Assembly: GCA_001794055.1 (NCBI GenBank) | Contig: MGJB01000017.1 | Span: 1 to 64,000 of the forward strand | From: Candidatus Yanofskybacteria bacterium RIFCSPHIGHO2_01_FULL_41_26 | GTDB lineage: Bacteria; Patescibacteria; Paceibacteria; 2-02-FULL-40-12; GWA2-44-9 | Length of the DNA: 64,000 nt | Direction: 5' to 3' | In this document: positions 39,999 to 46,131 of the stretch, in pieces | Layout: every line of letters starts with the position of its first letter | Numbering within the stretch: the first letter of the stretch is position 1 | Translations under genes and position numbers: made by a program | Notes under the pieces: model-generated | Told to the model about the DNA's origin: nothing | The model's database searches: none | The model's input: only the letters and a program-made list of their open reading frames with translations

Positions 39999-40649
39999 AT
40001 GCGTGCTAAAATGCTTGAACGTTGGATCGCTCTTTTAAAAAGATTGGGAGTCAATGAAATAACAGCTCAAGAGACGTACCACATGCTGGTTTACTACTAC
40101 ATGCAGCCGCATCGGCATTATCATACCCTGACCCACATTTCAAGCGGACTGAAAGAATTTGACGACATCAAGGGCCTGGCTGCAAATCCAGATGAGCTTG
40201 AGTTGGCTTGGTATTTACATGATGCAATTTATGAAACTTGGGCCGAAGACAATGAACATCAAAGCGCCGGGCTAGCTAGGTTTTATATAACAAAAATGAT
40301 GCACCTTCCTCTGTCCACAACGGGTATCCGTGTTTATCATTTAATTCTATCGACACACCATCGCTACGATCCGAATGTTTTATTTAGCGATACAAGATTA
40401 ATGGTTGATATTGATCTTCATGAACTTGGCAAACCTACGGCTGAATTTGATATAAATTCCACCAACATCAGGAGGGAATACTGGTGGATGCCAGAACAAG
40501 AATATCGCCACAAGGGAATTGATTTTCTTGAACACTTTCTCAAGCGCACCGATATTTATCTCACGCCTTACTTTCGCGATAAATATGAAATTCAGGCCAG
40601 GTTAAATCTAAAGGCCGAAATTGAAAAATTACAAGCCGCTACCTTATAG
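39999..40649 (+). CDS. HD-domain metal-dependent phosphohydrolase
   Basis: 216 residues. RHYHTLTHI (about 38-46), AWYLHDAIYE (about 70-79) and THHRYDP with DIDLHELG further on form the H...HD...D pattern of predicted HD hydrolases (COG4339 type). Substrate probably a nucleotide, not known. GGAG lies 4 bases before the ATG. Between smpB and the tmRNA gene. Confidence 0.8.
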   Translation: MRAKMLERWIALLKRLGVNEITAQETYHMLVYYYMQPHRHYHTLTHISSGLKEFDDIKGLAANPDELELAWYLHDAIYETWAEDNEHQSAGLARFYITKMMHLPLSTTGIRVYHLILSTHHRYDPNVLFSDTRLMVDIDLHELGKPTAEFDINSTNIRREYWWMPEQEYRHKGIDFLEHFLKRTDIYLTPYFRDKYEIQARLNLKAEIEKLQAATL

Positions 40650-40664
40650 GCAGGCGGTTTTTGA
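40635..40664 (+). terminator. Possible terminator of the HD gene
   Basis: CCGC and GCGG arms flanking a 14-base loop region, followed by TTTTTG; overlaps the stop codon. Confidence 0.45.
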
Positions 40665-40673
40665 TTTAAAAGG

Positions 40674-41032
40674 TGGAGGTGGTGGAAGTCGAATCCACAT
40701 CCGAGATTTGATCCGAAGAACTTCTACTTAGATAGTCGGTTTGGTATTTCACCTGAAGCTAAAAAACCAACAAAATAACTTCGAGCTATTTTTCCGTATT
40801 CTCAACAGCAAAACAGGAAAAAGATGAATTGCTGTCCAGCCTACTATATAACATTCCGTAATCCCCTAGCAGGCATCAAGGCGGAATGGCTTACCTAAAT
40901 AAATTTAGGCGAAAGCGTAATTAGGTTGCGTTTTTGCACCTATTAATTTGGTCGAGGTTTTATAGTGGTTAACGGCCATCCACTCTAAGCGTCCAGTCAG
41001 TTCATAAATCTCGTCGAAGCCTTTCACCCCCC
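40674..41032 (-). ncRNA. ssrA: Transfer-messenger RNA
   Basis: Minus strand, about 359 nt. Acceptor stem GGGGGTG (41026-41032) pairs with CACCTCC (40675-40681), discriminator A; T arm GTGGA TTCGACT TCCAC. After the 5' GGCTTCGACG comes the tag reading frame (G)AKTQPNYAFA then TAA (40905-40940). The last residues YAFA resemble the YALAA degron seen in other bacteria. CCA is not encoded. ORFs called across this RNA are artefacts. Confidence 0.95.
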
Positions 41033-41047
41033 AATTTCCTGATACAA

Positions 41048-41431
41048 TTATACCACAAAACCTGAATAGAGCAAATAGATTCCCGCCGCTAACCAAACAA
41101 GTCCCCAAAGCACAAGCTTCTTTCCGCCGGCAAATTCCTTACCAAAATGACCAATCTTTGTCGAAACCAAAATTCTTAATCCACCTTTCATTACTCCCAT
41201 CCAACCCATCAGGGTTACTAATCCCCTGAAGTCTGATGTCCAGACATTGTGGGCCACCACTATCAAGAGCCCCAAAAACAGATGCATAAAACCGGAGAAA
41301 ACAACCAGACCCGTGCTTTTTGAGAAATCGTCCAATATTTTGGACAAATGTTTTTTGTTTAAAAACTTCGCCACACATGCTACGACCAAGTATATCCCGA
41401 ATACTCGGGCTAAATAAATTGAAATGTTCAT
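41048..41431 (-). CDS. Four-TM membrane protein, unknown
   Basis: 127 residues with hydrophobic segments at about 5-22, 42-62, 70-85 and 106-124. Not recognised. Its ATG lies 6 bases after the minus-strand TAGAAT of a symmetric promoter shared with infC, so its mRNA is probably leaderless. It lies 15 bases upstream of the ssrA 5' end on the same strand, so ssrA may be in the same transcript. Confidence 0.7.
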   Translation of the reverse strand: MNISIYLARVFGIYLVVACVAKFLNKKHLSKILDDFSKSTGLVVFSGFMHLFLGLLIVVAHNVWTSDFRGLVTLMGWMGVMKGGLRILVSTKIGHFGKEFAGGKKLVLWGLVWLAAGIYLLYSGFVV

Positions 41432-41437
41432 ATTTGA

Positions 41438-41462
41438 ATTCTAACATATTATATGTTAGAAT
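41438..41462. promoter_or_regulatory. Symmetric bidirectional promoter (infC / membrane gene)
   Basis: A 25-bp palindrome with only the central base unpaired. Each arm is an extended -10 box, TGTTAGAAT, one per strand. Distances: 6 bases to the minus-strand ATG and 5 bases to an in-frame ATT of infC. Confidence 0.75.
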
Positions 41463-41467
41463 AACTC

Positions 41468-41977
41468 ATTACTTTGTTAAAGAGATTAAGAATAAACAAC
41501 CAGATAAAAGCCATTGAAGTCCAGGTTATAGATGAAAACGGCAAACAGCTTGGGACCATGAAGACTTTTGACGCGCTTAAACTTGCCCGTGAAAAAGATC
41601 TTGATTTGGCCGAGGTAGGCCCGAATGTTCAGCCCCCTATTGCCAAAATCATGGATTATGGTAAATATATATACCGCAAGAAGCGTCAAGAAAAGAAGTC
41701 CGGCCCCAAACAGAAAGAACAGGAAAGAAAGACAGTAAGGGTAGGATTTAAGACCGGAACCCACGATTTGGAGTTCAAAGCCAAACAGATAAAGGAATTT
41801 TTAAATGAGGGCCATATCGTCAAGATAGAATTAACCTTAAGAGGCAGAGAGAAAGCCCTGGCACATTTGGGCAAAGAAAAACTTAATAATTTTATAAAAT
41901 TAATCGGTGAAGAATTCGCTGTTCAGGAAGCTGTAAAGAGATCGCCTTTTGGTTGGACAACCACAATCAAGAAATAA
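41468..41977 (+). CDS. infC: Translation initiation factor IF-3
   Basis: About 168 residues. INNQIKAIEVQVIDENGKQL, DLAEVGPNVQPPIAKIMDYG and GTHDLEFKAKQIKEFLNEGH are IF-3 signatures; C-terminal domain complete. No ATG exists near the start: in frame are ATT at 41468 and TTG at 41474, with a stop at 41462. E. coli infC starts at AUU and is autoregulated through it; here the promoter spacing places transcription onset at the ATT. The start could be TTG instead. Followed by rpmI and rplT in the classic order. Confidence 0.95.
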   Translation: MTLLKRLRINNQIKAIEVQVIDENGKQLGTMKTFDALKLAREKDLDLAEVGPNVQPPIAKIMDYGKYIYRKKRQEKKSGPKQKEQERKTVRVGFKTGTHDLEFKAKQIKEFLNEGHIVKIELTLRGREKALAHLGKEKLNNFIKLIGEEFAVQEAVKRSPFGWTTTIKK

Positions 41978-41984
41978 TTAAACA

Positions 41985-42194
41985 ATGAATATGTCGCATA
42001 AAGGAAAAACAAATAAATCGTTTTTGAAGAGAGTAAAAATTACCGGAAGAGGTAAAATCATGAAACGTCCGCCCCATCAGGATCATTTTAATGCCAAAGA
42101 AGCGGGAAGCGCCGCAAGAAACAAGAAGGGTCATGTAATGGCTCCCAGTTCATTGATTAAAAACGCCAAGGCCTTACTTCAAAGTAATATCTAA
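41985..42194 (+). CDS. rpmI: 50S ribosomal protein L35
   Basis: 69 residues, MNMSHKGKTNKSFLKRVKIT then RRGKIMKRP-type basic text and KKGHVMAPSS. Begins 7 bases after infC. Slightly altered at the N-terminus (extra MNM). Confidence 0.92.
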   Translation: MNMSHKGKTNKSFLKRVKITGRGKIMKRPPHQDHFNAKEAGSAARNKKGHVMAPSSLIKNAKALLQSNI

Positions 42195-42229
42195 TAAAAT
42201 TTCTAATTACTAATTTTTAATTTCTAAAA

Positions 42230-42571
42230 ATGCCGAGGGTAAAGAGAGGAACAACTGCAAATGCCAGAAGAAAAAGATTGCTGAAACATGCAAAGGGTTT
42301 TATGTGGACCCGAAACACCAAATACCGCCAAGCCAAAGAAGGCCTACTCCACGCCTGGTCATTCCAATTTGCCGACAGAAAGAAAAAGAAACGGACAATG
42401 CGTAATCTCTGGACTATTAAAATAAATGCAGCCGCAAGAGAAAACGGCCTTACCTACTCCAAACTCATCAACCAACTCAAAAAAGCAAATATAGAATTAG
42501 ACCGAAAGATACTCTCCGACCTCGCCGCCAACAACCCGGAAGTATTCAAAAAAATAGTATCGAAACTCTAA
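42230..42571 (+). CDS. rplT: 50S ribosomal protein L20
   Basis: 113 residues; RVKRGTTANARRKRLLKHAK, FADRKKKKRTMRNLWTIKIN and NGLTYSKLINQLKKANIELD are standard. Last gene of the infC-rpmI-rplT operon; a terminator follows. In other bacteria L20 can repress this operon; no leader structure is visible here. Confidence 0.97.
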   Translation: MPRVKRGTTANARRKRLLKHAKGFMWTRNTKYRQAKEGLLHAWSFQFADRKKKKRTMRNLWTIKINAAARENGLTYSKLINQLKKANIELDRKILSDLAANNPEVFKKIVSKL

Positions 42572-42599
42572 CAAGTTGAGCTAGCTAGGGGTGAATCTA

Positions 42600-42635
42600 A
42601 ATTAAAACCTACTTTTTATGAAGTAGGTTTTAATT
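42600..42635 (+). terminator. Terminator of the infC operon
   Basis: A 15-bp stem AATTAAAACCTACTT / AAGTAGGTTTTAATT with a 6-base loop. Confidence 0.85.
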
Positions 42636-42643
42636 TATAACCC

Positions 42644-42678
42644 TGCAGGGCCAATAGAGAACATTGGAAAACTTTGTT
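42644..42678. repeat. 35-bp direct repeat, copy 1 (R-type)
   Basis: Starts TGCAGGGCCAATAGAG and ends GGAAAACTTTGTT; identical to 43613-43647. Contains an internal CCAAT/ATTGG hairpin. Confidence 0.95.
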
Positions 42679-42744
42679 CGGTCAAATTTACGGGTATTTT
42701 ATTAAAGACCCGACTTTCTTTGAATTTAACACGATTTTTAGAAA

Positions 42745-42774
42745 TTAAAAAGCGACCGAGATCTCGTGCCGCTT
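42745..42774 (-). terminator. Terminator of the 42778-43137 gene
   Basis: AGCG...CGCT and CGAG...CTCG stems with a small internal loop; the minus strand continues TTTTTAATTTC. Confidence 0.6.
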
Positions 42775-42777
42775 ATA

Positions 42778-43137
42778 CTAATGAATGCTTTTATGTTTGC
42801 CTTGTGCAATTTCAATTAGATACTGATGAAGTTCAGTTGGCGGCATACATTCATAATCAGGATAAATTTTTATTATCCTATCATATAATTCTTGATCTTC
42901 TCTAATCATGCCAATCAATTCTCTTTGATTGAGCGTTTCGACAGGCCATCTTTGCAATTCATCGACATGTTCTTTAAACCAAGAAGTTATCTTAGAACCG
43001 TGTTCAGTAAATTCCCTTAAAAATCGTAAACCTTCTTTGGACTGCTCCTTGGTTAACTTATTCTTTTTTATACTCCATCTTATTAGAATTACCCCTAATG
43101 CGATCAGCACCGATACGACAACATATATGACATTCAT
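42778..43137 (-). CDS. Single-TM hypothetical protein
   Basis: About 119 residues from the ATG at 43137 (MNVIYVVVSVLIALGV), chosen because AAAGGA lies 7 bases upstream. One TM, then a soluble helical domain with FLREFTEHGSKITSWF and ELIGMIREDQELYDRI. Not recognised. Bounded by R- and L-type repeats. Confidence 0.6.
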   Translation of the reverse strand: MNVIYVVVSVLIALGVILIRWSIKKNKLTKEQSKEGLRFLREFTEHGSKITSWFKEHVDELQRWPVETLNQRELIGMIREDQELYDRIIKIYPDYECMPPTELHQYLIEIAQGKHKSIH

Positions 43138-43245
43138 GGCCACATCCTTTAATCAAAAAGCTGAAAATACTATACAATACTTTCGGTATTATTGCAAAAA
43201 AATTGGGGCTAACCAAAAAACCAGCATTTCTGCTTATTTTTCGTC

Positions 43246-43272
43246 AAAAGTTTTCCATTCCCCTTGGCCCCT
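43246..43272. repeat. L-type repeat copy
   Basis: AAAAGTTTTCCATTCCCCTT then GGCCCC; inverted relative to the R-type 35-bp repeats. Partner copy at 44226-44248. Confidence 0.75.
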
Positions 43273-43525
43273 AGATAACTGGCTTACCAAACTTAATTAG
43301 ATTTAATTTCTTTTCACGTCTCCACCCTTTGATTTGTGCTTCTCTTTTAAGTGCCCGGGATTTATCATTAAACTTCTCGGTATGTAAAATTTTCACTACT
43401 TTTCTTGCTCTAGTATAACGAGCTCCTCTACCAACTTGGTGCTCGAGAAATCTTCTTTCAACATCTTTGGCAATACCGGTATAAAAAGTGCCATCTCCAC
43501 ATTGAATTAAATATACAAAATACAT
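43271..43525 (-). CDS. GIY-YIG domain protein (UPF0213/YhbQ-like)
   Basis: 84 residues. FVYLIQCGDGTFYTGIAKDV carries the GIY-YIG-type pattern (here VYL..YTG), with RRFLEHQVGRGARYTRARK and LKREAQIKGWRREKK including the conserved Arg and Glu/Lys. Family members are small endonuclease-fold proteins. Flanked closely by an L-type repeat (overlapping its stop) and an R-type repeat in inverse orientation, so it may be part of a mobile or cassette-like unit. Confidence 0.88.
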   Translation of the reverse strand: MYFVYLIQCGDGTFYTGIAKDVERRFLEHQVGRGARYTRARKVVKILHTEKFNDKSRALKREAQIKGWRREKKLNLIKFGKPVI

Positions 43526-43542
43526 AATGATTTTAAGAAATG

Positions 43543-43561
43543 CCCTTCGATAAACTCAGGG
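43543..43561. repeat. Palindromic element, copy in intergenic doublet
   Basis: CCCTTCGATAAACTCAGGG, the inverse orientation of the CCCTGAGC...CGAAGGG family. Pairs with 43596-43614. Confidence 0.75.
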
Positions 43562-43595
43562 CACTTCTCCAGCTCTGCTCGCCAAAAATGGCTCG

Positions 43596-43614
43596 CACTG
43601 AGCTTGTCGAAGTG
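43596..43614. repeat. Palindromic element, second copy of the doublet
   Basis: CACTGAGCTTGTCGAAGTG, opposite in orientation to 43543-43561. Together they bracket about 34 bases, like a REP/BIME doublet. Confidence 0.75.
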
Positions 43615-43647
43615 CAGGGCCAATAGAGAACATTGGAAAACTTTGTT
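43613..43647. repeat. 35-bp direct repeat, copy 2 (R-type)
   Basis: Identical to 42644-42678. Confidence 0.95.
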
Positions 43648-43694
43648 AGCTGATATTTATATGTATTTTATACAAAATCCATTAGAACTAAAAT

Positions 43695-43723
43695 TTGACA
43701 TAATTACATTATAGTGATAATAT
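43695..43723 (+). promoter_or_regulatory. Sigma-70 promoter of the DUF2059-like gene
   Basis: TTGACA, 17 bases, TAATAT; leader of about 20 bases with AAGGAGG before the GTG start. Confidence 0.8.
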
Positions 43724-43751
43724 ACTGGAACTTAGCAAAAGGAGGACTGAC

Positions 43752-44204
43752 GTGGCTAGCAGAGACCGAGTCGCAAAGCTCTTTGAAACCCTACAAGTAA
43801 GCAAGCAATTCGATGCAATAATCGAAAATACTTCCTCTGTTATGAGAGATAAGTATAGCACTGAATGTCTTGAGGATGGTATTGATCCAGCCGAATTTCA
43901 TCGAATTGTTACAGAACCAGTAGGACTTCTGAAAGACGGCCTACTTGAACTAGTTGCACAAATTTATACAGAAATTTTTACAGACGAAGAAGTTGACGAA
44001 TTGGTTTCTATTTATTCGTCACCTACGTTCCAAAGATTGTTGGAACTTACGCCCGAGATTCACAAACGAACAATGACCTTTGTTGTTGATCGTATGGACG
44101 AAATCCAAGCTCAGGTAGAAGAAAAAGTCGAAGCTCTTCTTGAAACAAAGAATCCCACTACAAAACCCCGCAGATCACCGTGGGGGATGGATTCTCTGGA
44201 CTGA
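43752..44204 (+). CDS. DUF2059-like protein
   Basis: 150 residues, all-helical. IYTEIFTDEEVDELVSIYSS then PTFQRLLELTPEI matches the (F/Y)T..E...L..FY.SP.GQ pattern of DUF2059. No signal peptide, unlike most members. GTG start with AAGGAGG 7 bases upstream and a near-consensus promoter; its stop lies in the terminator stem. Between R- and L-type repeats. Confidence 0.8.
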   Translation: MASRDRVAKLFETLQVSKQFDAIIENTSSVMRDKYSTECLEDGIDPAEFHRIVTEPVGLLKDGLLELVAQIYTEIFTDEEVDELVSIYSSPTFQRLLELTPEIHKRTMTFVVDRMDEIQAQVEEKVEALLETKNPTTKPRRSPWGMDSLD

Positions 44205-44224
44205 TTAATTCAGTCCTTTTTATT
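44198..44224 (+). terminator. Terminator of the DUF2059-like gene
   Basis: GGACTGA TTAAT TCAGTCC followed by TTTTTATTT; the TGA stop (44202-44204) is in the stem. Confidence 0.9.
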
Positions 44225-44225
44225 T

Positions 44226-44248
44226 GAAAGTTTTCCATTCCCCTTGGG
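44226..44248. repeat. L-type repeat copy
   Basis: GAAAGTTTTCCATTCCCCTT then GGG. Related pieces follow at 44262-44277 (GGAATTCGGAAAACT) and 44314-44331 (AAAAGTTTTCCTCATTCC). Confidence 0.7.
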
Positions 44249-44335
44249 GGTCGATAAAAACAGGAATTCGGAAAACTCTCAGTAACCTAGATTCCCTGAT
44301 GATTCCTGGCTTAAAAAGTTTTCCTCATTCCACTA

Positions 44336-44410
44336 TGGCAGCGCTACGGGGAGTCGAACCCCGCTTCTATGCTTGAAAAGCATATGTCCTAACCGATAGA
44401 CGATAGCGCC
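44336..44410 (-). tRNA. tRNA-Glu (anticodon TTC)
   Basis: Acceptor GGCGCTA/TAGCGCT, anticodon loop TTTTCAA in a TATGC/GCATA stem, T arm GCGGGG TTCGACT CCCCG, discriminator G and encoded CCA. 75 nt. Confidence 0.97.
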
Positions 44411-44473
44411 AATTTATAAAAAATTTTACATCAAAATCTGGTAAAAATCAAGAAAACCTGTTAAAATTTGGCA

Positions 44474-45532
44474 ATGAAAATTTTAGGAATTGAAACCTCT
44501 TGCGACGAAACAGCGGCGTCGGTAATTGAAGTAACTGGCAAAAATGGTATTAAAGTTCTATCCAATATCATTTCCTCTCAGGTAAAACTCCATGCCAAAT
44601 ATGGTGGAGTGGTCCCCTCTCTTGCCGCCCGCGAACATGTTAAAAATATTGGACATGTTTTTAACTACGCATTAAAGCAGGCCGGTCTGTTGAAGTTTGG
44701 CTTTAACAGGCTTGATCTGATTGCTGTAACCCGCGGGCCCGGCCTCGGGCCCGCTTTGTTGGTCGGTCTAACATTCGCCAAAACAATTTCCTGGCTACAT
44801 CAAAAACCTATCATCGGAGTAAATCATCTTGAAGGACACATATACAGCAACTGGCTATCGCCAGTTGCTGAAATTTCTAAAAAAGATTTTCCGGCACTTA
44901 ATTTAATAGTGTCAGGCGGACACACAGAACTAGTTCTGATGAAAGACCACGGCCAATACAAAATAATTGGAGAAACCATGGACGATGCCGCAGGAGAAGC
45001 GTTCGATAAGGTCGCCCGTCTTTTGGATCTTGGATATCCTGGCGGACCGGCCGTTTCGGCAAGAGCTGAACAATTTTCAATTTCTAATTTTCAATTTCCA
45101 ATTAAATTTCCTCGGCCAATGAAAAAATCTAAAAATTTTAACTTCAGCTATTCCGGGTTGAAAACCGCCGTATTATATAAAATTAGGGAGCTGAAAAATG
45201 ATGGAATCAAACTGACTGTTTCCATCATTGATGAAATAGCATACGCGTTTCAGGAGGCCGCTATTGACGTCTTAGTACAAAAAACCATACGCGCTGCAAA
45301 AGAACATAACGTTGAATCGATTTTGTTGTCGGGCGGGGTTTCGGCCAATAAATTACTTCGTTCTGAACTTAAAAAAAATGCCACCAAAATGGGTATTAAA
45401 TATTTTCAACCACCGATGGAATATACAGGCGACAACGCGGCCATGATAGCAGTTGCCGGATATTTTACTTATTTAAAAAACAAAAAAACCGATTATAAAT
45501 CGGTTAAAATAGATGCCAATTTGGCCATATAA
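44474..45532 (+). CDS. tsaD: tRNA N6-adenosine threonylcarbamoyltransferase
   Basis: Makes t6A37 on ANN-decoding tRNAs with TsaB/C/E. MKILGIETSCDETAASVIEV, KYGGVVPSLAAREH, NHLEGH (metal HxxxH) and NLIVSGGHTEL are TsaD motifs; 352 residues. The segment before FPRPM is lengthened by EQFSISNFQFPIK, encoded by repeat-like DNA (45077-45111). I chose ATG 44474, with TAAAAT exactly 6 bases upstream (leaderless). Confidence 0.96.
   Translation: MKILGIETSCDETAASVIEVTGKNGIKVLSNIISSQVKLHAKYGGVVPSLAAREHVKNIGHVFNYALKQAGLLKFGFNRLDLIAVTRGPGLGPALLVGLTFAKTISWLHQKPIIGVNHLEGHIYSNWLSPVAEISKKDFPALNLIVSGGHTELVLMKDHGQYKIIGETMDDAAGEAFDKVARLLDLGYPGGPAVSARAEQFSISNFQFPIKFPRPMKKSKNFNFSYSGLKTAVLYKIRELKNDGIKLTVSIIDEIAYAFQEAAIDVLVQKTIRAAKEHNVESILLSGGVSANKLLRSELKKNATKMGIKYFQPPMEYTGDNAAMIAVAGYFTYLKNKKTDYKSVKIDANLAI
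45077..45111. repeat. TTTCAATTTCTAATTTTCAA-type repeat inside tsaD
   Basis: Low-complexity T/A/C repeat translated as FSISNFQFPIKF. Similar AT-rich text occurs between genes at 26148-26170, 42195-42222 and 48295-48319. Confidence 0.55.
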
Positions 45533-46064
45533 AGAAAAATATCATAATCATTGACAGGGCCAATAGAACAAGCCCTATGTTCGAAATATTGACCCACAAT
45601 TTTGAAGTAGGCGGAGAAACAACTCTTTCACGCTTATAGACATCTTTGTATCTTTTCGGATTAAAAACAATCTCTAATTGGCAATGGCCACACTGGACAT
45701 ATAGACAACCCTTGTGACGATAACCATGGGGATAGTCGATGCAGACTTTGCCGCAATTGGAACATTTGAAAAGATAGAATCCCGAATGACCAGTCCAGCC
45801 GGGCATTGTAAAGTTTCCAACAAACAACGGCTTTGAAGTAGCTTGTTCTTTCTGCTCTCTTGGAACTAAAAAGGTTAGAAGTGTTTCTTTGTCCCTAACG
45901 AAATTGCATTCTGTGCACACACTATCACGATGCTCTCTGTGGGGGTTTTCTCTTTCCCAGTCCTCTTTGCTTATAGGATATTGTTTACCATCTTTTACTC
46001 CCGCGACTCCATTTGCATCGTGAATCGTATAGTCGTAGTCACTTGCTTTAGCACTTAAAGCCAT
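45504..46064 (-). CDS. Zinc-ribbon protein with a C-terminal membrane anchor
   Basis: 186 residues. CTEC (about 50-53), CSNCGKVC (about 100-107) and CGHC (about 125-128) suggest two zinc ribbons; a TM at about 160-180 ends the protein, making it tail-anchored. Function unknown. Overlaps the 3' end of tsaD by 29 bases. Confidence 0.65.
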   Translation of the reverse strand: MALSAKASDYDYTIHDANGVAGVKDGKQYPISKEDWERENPHREHRDSVCTECNFVRDKETLLTFLVPREQKEQATSKPLFVGNFTMPGWTGHSGFYLFKCSNCGKVCIDYPHGYRHKGCLYVQCGHCQLEIVFNPKRYKDVYKRERVVSPPTSKLWVNISNIGLVLLALSMIMIFFFIWPNWHLF

Positions 46065-46131
46065 TTGTGAAACCTTCTTTTTTAAGATACAATTTAACTA
46101 AACTTTTAGAAGTCTACCATTAAATTCGATA

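Noticed and set aside
40905..41108. 67-residue minus-strand ORF ending GAKTQPNYAFA
   Set aside because: This is the tmRNA itself; only the last 10-11 codons are translated as the tag.
45557..45575. AGGGCCAATAGAACA at the end of the zinc-ribbon gene, similar to the 35-bp repeat
   Set aside because: Only about 12 bases match and it is within conserved-looking coding sequence; chance is likely.
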